Assembly: GCA_036346225.1 (NCBI GenBank)
Contig: JARFIW010000968.1
Coordinates: forward strand, 806,001-870,000
DNA: 64,000 bases
Reading direction: 5' to 3'
DNA from: Platerodrilus igneus
Taxonomy: Eukaryota; Arthropoda; Insecta; Coleoptera; Lycidae
The notes below the pieces were generated by a model that was given only the letters and a program-made list of their open reading frames with translations, searched no databases and was not told where the DNA came from. Below are positions 56,299 through 64,000 of the stretch, in pieces (the stretch's first letter is position 1; each line of letters begins with the position of its first letter). A program made the position numbers and the translations under genes.

Positions 56299-57037
56299 TT
56301 TAACTTTGAACGCCAGCAGAACATTTGGTGAAAAAAATGTTCTGGTGATAATTTCTCGTACTTGAGCGGCGTGAATCGATAGTTCTCGAAGAGTTTCAAT
56401 GAGTAAAATCATTTTTACGTAGAGTTCCTACGACTAACTGTTGTTAAATAATTTTTTAGCTGTTGAGGACAGCAGAAGATTTCGTGTAAAAATGTCCTGC
56501 TGATAATATTTCGAGCTTATTTAGTATGAATTAGTAGTCTCGATGAGTTTTAACAAGTACAATCATTTGGCGCAGAGTTCTGACGGCTAATTATCATTAA
56601 ATAATTTTTTTAATTTTTGACTTCAGTAGGATATTTGGTAAGAAAGTGTCCTGCTGATAATATCTAGAGTTTCTATGGCGTGAGTCAATAGTTCTCGATC
56701 ACTTGCCATAAGTACAGTAATTTTTACACAGAGTTCCGGCGGTTATCTATCAGTAAATAATTCTTTAACCTTTAACGCCAGCATGACATTTGGTGGAAAA
56801 TTCTTCTGTTGATAATTTCTCTCGCATTTACGACGTAGATCGATATTCATCGTTGTGTTCTGTTAAATACTATTATTTTTTATTTCAAGAACTAATTATT
56901 ATTAAATAATTTTTAACTTTTGGTGCCAGTACTATACACGCCGAAATGGTGTCATGCTGAAGATTTCTTGCATTTTATTCGACTAAATGAATGTCGATGC
57001 GTATCGAAAAAACACTTTAGTGTAAACATTTTGAGGC

Positions 57038-57205
57038 ATGCGCGCACACACATGCACAATTACACACAAACACATACACGCACACACGCACGCACATTGG
57101 CATTCACACACACATGCACACTCACACACATACGTACGCCACACACATAAACACGCGCAGACACCACACGCACACACATAAACGCGTGCGCGCATACACA
57201 CACTC
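57038..57205 (+). repeat. (CA)n-rich microsatellite
   Basis: Interrupted CA/CG dinucleotide tract. Open frames on both strands here are composition artefacts. Confidence 0.9.
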
Positions 57206-57519
57206 TGCCTATTGAGTTGAATATGTGTCCATATGTTTATGCGTCCGTTGCTATGGTACTTATTCTGAGTTTTTACTAGTAACAGGTATTCGTGCTAGAG
57301 TTTTGGAATCTGATAACCGACGATGTTTTTCGAATATCAGAGAGGATCGAATTCCAGATAATCGAACCAAATGGCAGGAATTATGTGTTTCAGTACTATG
57401 GGTAGGAATATATTAGATCATGACGTCACGTAGTTTATTGCCAGTTAGAAAGAGATTAGTATAGACAAAGCGAGTAAGATGGAGACCGATTAAGAAATTA
57501 TAGTTAGAATTGTCGGGTG

Positions 57520-58976
57520 TAGATGACATCTTTTCTCCAGCTTAAGCCATTCTAATTTTTTAGCGTACCACGGTGTTATCCTATCTCGATACTTTAAATC
57601 AAAAATTAAACAGATACGACTATTTTGTATTTGCTGTAATCGTAGCTTAAGTTTTGTTGATAAATTCGTATAAATTAACTTGCCGTTGTCAAAATTTGGA
57701 AAAATTTAAAATTTACACAAGAAATTTGATTTAATTTTATGGGCAGGAATCGTTTTAGCCGTTTACGCGCATGAAGAGCTACAATCGTTTTTCTACAAAT
57801 ATTTGACGCCTGCTTTTGCCATGCTAAAGTAGAATCTAACATAACTCCAAATATTTTGACCGACGAACTAGTGCAATAGTAGGTTTAGTCAAAATTAAAG
57901 AAGGAAAACGTTAGAGATGCTTTAACATTTTTCTTGAGTGCCCAATAGAATAGCCCCGCATTATAAGGGATAATTGAAAAAAAATATTCATACTCCATTA
58001 CGCAGGTCCTGATGCATATTATTAAATGCATCCACAAAATCGGTCAAATAAAAGTGATAGTTAAGTTGAATATCATCTGCCTAACAATGATACTGACTAA
58101 ATTGCTAAACGTGAAGATACAACTTGTGCATACCGGCTAAAGGAAAGTTCATCATGTACACTTCCTTGAGGAATGTCTGTTACCAGGTTGATAATATTAG
58201 AAAGCCGCCCAAAATTATCTCCTAGTTGTCGGGTTTTCACAGTTGTGTAGGATTTTAACCATAAAATTGCGTAGTCGGAAATAATATTTATATATTTCAG
58301 CTTACCTAACAGAATATCAAAATCAAGATTATTGAAAACCGAATTAAAACCTTACAGAATGAAGTTACTGGTTGTCTGTCCATAGCCAAGAAGAGATTGT
58401 CAATTAGTTTCCACATATCAGTGAATCTGATACAATAATACAATACTCAGATTGAAAATAATCAAATAAGTTGTTTGTTCGCAGAATTTCTGTCATTTGT
58501 TGAACTGTGATATATTCTATTAGCTTCGACAGCGTTGAAAAAATGGTTATTGGCCTGTATTCAGGTCGGACTTAGCGTTTTAGGTAGTAACCTTAATTGT
58601 AAATATTTTCAACGCGTTGGAAAACAAGCGGATTGAAAATATGTATCAATGACTGACGTAAATCTTCTAAGGACAGATTCTAAAACAATATCATCAGAAA
58701 CCTTGACAAATGAATACTGTGGGCACAGCGACAATATAGCAGATAATAGATTTAACCTATTTTGTTCAACACCGCTATCAAAAGTTTAGGAGATCGGTGT
58801 AGGTATAGTGGCAGGAGGCAAAAGTTGCACGCACTTAAATTAGTATGAAACCGCCTAAAATTCGAAGTATCTATATGTACGTTACTCTTCCAGTCACCTA
58901 ATATTATGACCTCATAGTAGTTCAGTAATAGTTGAAACATGAGCCAACGCATCACGTGAATTCTTTGAAGGCCCAC
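57520..58976 (-). mobile_element. decayed LINE (jockey/R1-type), endonuclease and RT fragments
   Basis: On the minus strand, an endonuclease piece (58976-58752: EVIILGDWKSN, TSNFRRFHTNLSACNFCLLP) is followed, after a deletion, by reverse transcriptase from about 58620 to 57520. Its blocks are YRPITIFSTLSKLIEYITVQ, DIPQGSVH-like near 58180, ADDIQL at about 58065-58080 with a stop codon in place of the Tyr, and at the end RITP-like and LEW-type blocks of the C-terminal domain. Dead copy, many frameshifts. Confidence 0.75.
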
Positions 58977-58979
58977 CCC

Positions 58980-59440
58980 TAGTTCTTACTTGATGTACTC
59001 GTCGCGTATTCCAGGAATGAAGTTTTGCACTGCCAGCAGCTCTGATAAGCTATCCAGCGCTGTTGTGTAAGTTAGTCTCACCAAGAGAGCAATATCTGCT
59101 TCAAACTTTTGAAAGTTTTCGTTGACCTTTTGGTAACGGTTCTTTACTTGAGCATGGTACACTTGTTGTAGATGAGAGTCGTGGTACCTCATTTTTTACC
59201 TTGATCTTAAGGTCCCGTAGTTTCTTTGGTCATAGGTTGGTATGGTCTGAAAAAATATTCAAGGTCTCACCTCATAACGCTACAACCAACAGGGTTGCCT
59301 TTTTACAATCGTTCCAGCCGTTAAGCTCTCGGGGCAGTCTCCAATTGCTTGAATATGTCTGCCAAAGTGACTTTCCATCACATGTGGGTGTTTTCAGTCT
59401 AAACCTTGACGTCAGTTTCCATTCCCCGACATTCTTAAAT
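58980..59440 (-). pseudogene. gypsy-type gag fragment
   Basis: On the minus strand from about 59440 it reads KTPTCDGKSLWQTY, NGWNDCKKATLLVVAL and then, in one open frame (59192-58986), MRYHDSHLQQVYHAQVKNRY, KFEADIALLVRLTYTTALDS and IPGIRDEYIK. This is the same gag family as 46160-46860. It ends at the LINE endonuclease fragment, so one element inserted into or next to the other. Confidence 0.8.
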
Positions 59441-61613
59441 TCTGGGGTGTGCTGTTATATCACCGCTACTGAGAGTATTGGAGCTTGCACTGTTAGGAAA
59501 CTAATCCGTACCTCCATTCATAATACCACTTTTTTCATTTTAGGCCAGTTTTCTAACGATTTTTTTGAAACACCAAATACTTACAAGACAATAATCACAA
59601 ATGCTTAGACAAATAATAGTAATCGAGTTGGAAAATGTCCAATGCCGCCAATGTCGAAATAATTGATCTATGCGCGATCGGCGGAGATCAGCAGTCCGAA
59701 ACGACAATAAAATTTCAAAGAAGCTTTGAATAGTCGTTTTATTGAAATATAATCCTTGTATATTAGATAATAGCTTTTGTGGCGTCATATATAATGTCAA
59801 AATACATAATCTGCACGTATTTGGAGAGGCATCAATCTTTATTTATTTTATATGACTTTTAATACCTAGGTTTTTCTATCTGGAAATAAATTTTAAATAG
59901 CAATTTCTGCAGCTTTCTTTAACTCAGGAGGAGTATAATACTCAAATTTTTCGTCTATCTTGCATAACTTTACTGCTAGAACATGGACCTGTCAGTTTGA
60001 TATTGACAACTGAACAACTTTCCGATTGTAATTGTGATCTGCAACTTTCCGACTCGAGATATCTCACGTTGATTTGTCAACCTTCCATAAGTGTACTTAT
60101 TGCTAGGATTATGAATAAAAGACATTACAACGAACATACGTAAAAGACATTTACATTCCAAGAAAGTATAGAAGATAAGAGATTAAAGTATCTACTTTTC
60201 AACTCTTAAACAAATAAACTAATTTACACAATTTTTCACTATTAACCTGTTTTTCACACTAACATTGCACATCAGTAATAATACATTTATCTCCCTTAGA
60301 ATTTTAAATTTACTTTATAACTTGGTCAGACGATGTCACTGTATAGTTAAACATTTGTTGTTAGTGTTTATTATACAATTTACAATTGTCAGAGTCGTCG
60401 CAATTCATACTTTATTAAGCTATATTATCGCTATAACTGAATGCTATGAGGTAAACTTTTACTTCGCAAAACAGCCAATTTCAGTTTATATAGCACTTCG
60501 CAGTAATCTAATATATCTACAGTTAGCAATTTATAAAAAGCATTAACCACCCAGTTGTTGACCAACATACTGAAACGTTAAATGACACCACTGAATGTAC
60601 TCTACTTAACACTTCTTTATTGGGTCCGACACAAGTCTAACTATTCCCATATATTTACAGAGGATCATAATCTAGCGGAAAACCACTACATGTATTTTAA
60701 CGGTCAATAATTACTAGCAATATTTACGGCACTAAGTTCGTTCTTAACGTAATTCCGTATGTTCATGATTAATCCAATTAATTTATTACTACATAAGTAC
60801 TAATAAACTTACGCTTATCATAATTTAATATATAAATTAAAAGCATTTATTTTAACAACTTCAAGAACACTATATTTCATATTATGTCTGAGTTAACTGT
60901 CGAGTCGTACGGTTTATATATCGAAAGTTTTAGCTTCCATATTATACCAGAAGTCGGCGGAACTTTATCGAATGTTTGCATGTTATTTGACTCTTGTAGA
61001 TGTCATCATTCCATTATTCGCTTAACGGTTTATCTCTTTTATTTCTAGACCGTTCGCTACAATGATACAATGCTTTCGCACTGTTTTATCTACTAACACA
61101 AAACTCTATGATTCACATTCATAGCTTATTAAAAAATTGAAAGACTGCGGTGTTCATCGTAATGCAGTGTAAAAGTCGATCTCAATAATTGTAAAATATA
61201 CACTTTTAAATTTTTTCAAAAATTTTATAACAGTAATTTCGAACATGTCACCAAGCGCATACCAAACATTTGCTATGTGACACCTTTTGGTAGATGTACA
61301 TTTATTTATTCCATCCAAACAGGTAAAAAGCCTAATCACATAGATACATCTATGTATCCTTACAGAGTGGAAACCTTAATTGAAACAAACTTTGTAACTT
61401 TATAAATAAGTTTGTCGCAAAATTTCTCAAACATTTCAATTTTTATTTTTATTGTGGTATATTATAAAAAGGTTTGTTTATTTTTTAATCATCTGGGAGT
61501 TGCAGCAACCCCAACTTTTTATAAATAGAAAAATAGGTTGATCGATTTTTTTTCTTCAAGCTTTTACAATTGCAAATACAATTCCGTATCTTTTTGTTAC
61601 TATCTGTAAGGAA
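59441..61613 (+). other. intron of the second M13 gene, nothing recognised
   Basis: AT-rich sequence. The open frames at 59540-59800 (minus) and 60265-60546 (+) show no motif. Confidence 0.4.
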
Positions 61614-62133
61614 TGTGTCGGAAAAATTAAAATAAGGAAATGTTTTCTAAACTACTTTAATGCAAAAAATGTTCAAAGTGCTCTCCACCTTGTTGCTAAC
61701 AATACCCTGATTAAAACTAAAAAGTATTCCGAACATTTAGTAACACTTCCGGCGTTATTTGCTTAATTTCATCCCTGATTCCATGTTGAAGCTCGTTGAT
61801 GTCGTGATATCCCCATAAGAAAATCTAGTGGAGTGAGATTGGGTGAGATTGCTGACCACTCAATTGGGCCCCGCCCTCAAATCTACCTATTCGGAAACAC
61901 ATCGTTGAAGTAAGTCCGTACATTTTGAGCAAAATGTGGTGATGCCCCGTCTCGTTGAACGCATCCGTTGATAAAATAAGTCGGGATCCAAATTATTGGG
62001 AAATGAAACCGGTAAAGCAGGAACCAGTTCATCTTGGAGGATAATTAGGTATGTTTATCTGGTTACATTTTCATTGAAAAATACAGGCCCTATCATGTGA
62101 TCCCTATTTCCTTATTTAATTTTGTCCGACAGA
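61614..62133 (-). mobile_element. IS630/Tc1-mariner-type transposase fragment between short inverted repeats
   Basis: The minus strand reads QRDGASPHFAQNVRTYFNDV (second catalytic Asp), GRGPIEWSAISPNLTPLDF (the third acidic position is altered in SPN) and the closing helices with ATRWRALFEHFL. Inverted words TGTCGGAAAAATTAAAATAAG (61617-) and ATTTCCTTATTTAATTTTGT (62108-) flank it. The N-terminal half is missing. It is related to the element at 8296-10115 but distinct. Confidence 0.7.
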
Positions 62134-62331
62134 TTTGATACGTTCAGTTCCGGCAGCAAAACCGTATCCGGTATTTAATTATTTTATTTATATCGATTAC
62201 GTTTCTACTTTAACATACGTCAATAACATTCTACATATTTTACCTGTTTATAATAAATACGTTTGCGAATAATTTTCAACTTCAATCTATCCACTCTAAA
62301 ACAACGAGCTTACGCTAAATATCTTATAGTT

Positions 62332-62560
62332 GGTACCTTGGTTTTGAGTATTTGTTAACTGGCTACACATTACTATAGCGTAAAATTAATCCTTATATTG
62401 CTACGACCGAAAGACTCGTTGAAACAGTGTTTTGTATTATTTGATATAGCTTGGGTCGAGTTTTCTAATCTCCTTTTTGGTATGTTGATAACGAGAGGAA
62501 TGAAGCTTGAATTCTTGTTATTTAAACAATTTCAATTTGATTCTGCAGTTCGTCCTTATA
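62332..62560 (+). repeat. dispersed repeat family 4, copy 2
   Basis: Partner of 33630-33850. Confidence 0.65.
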
Positions 62561-64000
62561 TGTATTTTCTAAATTACTTACTTCAAAAGCAATGCACGTT
62601 TCTTATAAGAAGTGTAGATCTTGACTGCATCGTTCTTAGCTGGAGGCCAAATTGCTTGTTATGTAGGCTCGATTATTTTATGACGTAGATCAACTGTTTT
62701 TGGGTGGTACAGACCGCTGTTGCAATTACGGTAGCAGCATGGTTGTTGCTGACTACCGCAGCAAATCTGTGCTGATCCCCTTCCGATGGATTGCCAGATA
62801 AGTATCCCGGCACATGTATGTGACTTGTTTTCTTTGTTTAACATACCAAGGACTAAACCCAATTCGCATCGTGCTAACAAACAAAAACGTTTTTGTAAAT
62901 ACCCATTTTGAAATTAGAGATGCTAATGTTTCTTATGGTAAAATCCTTACTAGAAAGGTTTCTAAATTTAATGCTCTTTTTTACTTAGCCCGTCTGCTTA
63001 TACGAAAGTATCAGCATTATTCGTCATACTGGTTAGATTTATTACACGTTAGCTACGAAATGCGCACTTCGTGGAATTTGTAACGTGCATTTTTTATAGC
63101 TTAACATTTTACGCTCCCTTTCTGTTAGCGTACTTAAAAATACATCGTTTCTTTGGGATCGCTGTTTGTATAAAGGAAATACTTCAGAATAATTTAGATA
63201 TGATTGCGGCATTCACGTTTTGGATGTTCCTTATGTTATTAGCGAAGGAGATAATAGGCGATAAGAGGTTGTAATAGAACGAGCTGAATACACAGATAAG
63301 TGGTTGTCGTTTGTTCTTGGTTCCTATATATTAATTACGTTAAAAAATACTGTTTCTTCTTTGCTTTGACAATAGTGAGAATTAATGCGGTATCAATTTT
63401 CGAATTGTTCAAGAACAAACGCGGCACGTTTTTTAGTTGTTTTTCTTGTGAAATAAGAGTTGCATATTAACCGTGTTTGGTCGACGCACGTGTGTTTTTA
63501 AGGACATTTGACGGACGGGTTTATTGCTTACGCGTGCTCTACTAATTGCTTTTTTGTTGCTTTTCTGTTGGAAATAAAAGTAGTAGAACTTGTCGTGCGT
63601 TTTACGGACTTACCTTAGTGATACACGTGCTTTACTCATTGTGATTTTTTTTGTTGGTGCTTTGTCTTTTGATATTTAAACTGTGTGTACGATCTAGTTT
63701 CGCGGTCCCTTGTTTTTTTTATCAGAGTAGTGCATACTTTGGATTATCCAAATACAGTTGATACTGTAGTTTCTGAATTTTCTAATCCCAAAGAATCTAA
63801 AATAGATCATCGCTTGCGCGAATTTCGTTATTTGTGAAATATAACAGAATACCGGTTTACAAAGGTATTGGTTGAAGTTTCTCACTGCTTTTTGGGGGTT
63901 TATAAAAATAATATACATTTGATCCCAGTTGAAATTAAACTAGTGCTACAAAATATTTCGAAATTATTGTCTCAGGAAATAGAATTAACAAGAGATTTAT
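62561..64000 (+). other. nothing recognised to the window end
   Basis: Part may continue repeat family 4 (62620-62820 is GC-richer). No exon of the second M13 gene was found here. Confidence 0.35.

Larger units (their letters stand above)
53690..56925 (+). repeat. satellite array of about 150-bp units that can fold into hairpins
   Basis: About 20 head-to-tail units of roughly 150 bp, with the landmark GAGTTCCAACGGCTAACTAT recurring at about 53820, 53971, 54126, 54272 and onward. Most units contain CAGCAGGACA and, about 13 bp later, TGTCCTGCTG, a 10-bp perfect inverted repeat. Other constant words are GTTTTTGCGGTATGAATCAA, GTTCTCGATGAGTTCC and AATAATTTTTTAACTTTT. The array lies in the long intron of the second M13 gene. 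Confidence 0.92.

Noticed and set aside
53690..56925. CRISPR-like array
   Set aside because: The units are about 150 bp and continuous without unique spacers, and the context is eukaryotic; this is a satellite.
56920..57201. Open frames on both strands rich in His/Thr or Cys/Val
   Set aside because: They are translations of the CA-rich tract at 57038-57205.
59201..59608. 135-codon plus-strand frame
   Set aside because: It is mostly antisense to the gypsy gag fragment.

Overview
This window looks like AT-rich insect (arthropod) nuclear DNA. It has short spliced exons with GT/AG borders, M13 metallopeptidase (neprilysin) exons, arthropod-type LINEs, Ty3/gypsy and IS630/Tc1-mariner remnants, a tRNA-derived SINE and a Polinton/Maverick-type element. 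There is no bacterial gene organisation. Most of the sequence is intron or intergenic DNA filled with decayed mobile elements, and few of the longer open frames are host genes.

Host genes. A neprilysin gene on the + strand enters from the left. Its exons are at 51-209, 3867-4107, 4163-4331 and 4381-4630; the last carries the HEITH zinc motif. After an intron of about 20 kb come two alternative copies of the terminal exon, at 24739-25077 and 25576-25914. Both carry the third zinc ligand and the C-terminal domain, are exactly 339 bp, and start in the same phase. A one-base loss near 4554-4559 breaks the frame inside the HEITH exon. A second M13-type gene starts at 52599 behind a TATA box, with a short first exon and a membrane-anchor exon (52838-52974); the rest of it lies beyond the window. 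The locus is therefore probably a tandem neprilysin cluster.

Region by region. 1.7-6.8 kb: dispersed repeats and a foldback element. 6.9-10.1 kb: a minus-strand LINE interrupted by a SINE, with a 1.8-kb IS630/Tc1-type transposon with long inverted repeats at its 5' side. 12.9-24 kb: microsatellites, a decayed Ty3/gypsy protease/RT segment (19.1-20.2 kb), repeated LTR-like motifs and two weak exon candidates. 26.9-27.5 kb: a MITE. 28.6-32.2 kb: an RTE-type LINE with tandemly duplicated 3' ends. 38.718-44.573 kb: a 5.86-kb element with 1.16-kb terminal inverted repeats, AGT/ACT termini and a 6-bp target duplication, probably a miniature Polinton. It carries an unrecognised 294-codon frame and an internal palindrome whose loop has three TCAAGGTCA-like sites. 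44.9-46.15 kb: a small LTR-type element with 102-bp repeats and small frames that include a probable acylated membrane protein. 46.2-49.0 kb: a Ty3/gypsy remnant (gag, RT scraps, integrase, GPY/F) with an inserted tRNA-SINE. 53.7-56.9 kb: a satellite array of about 150-bp units that can form hairpins, inside the first long intron of the second neprilysin gene. 57.5-59.4 kb: LINE and gag fragments on the minus strand. 61.6-62.1 kb: a second IS630/Tc1-type remnant.

Family assignments come from reading translated motifs by eye. No database search was run.
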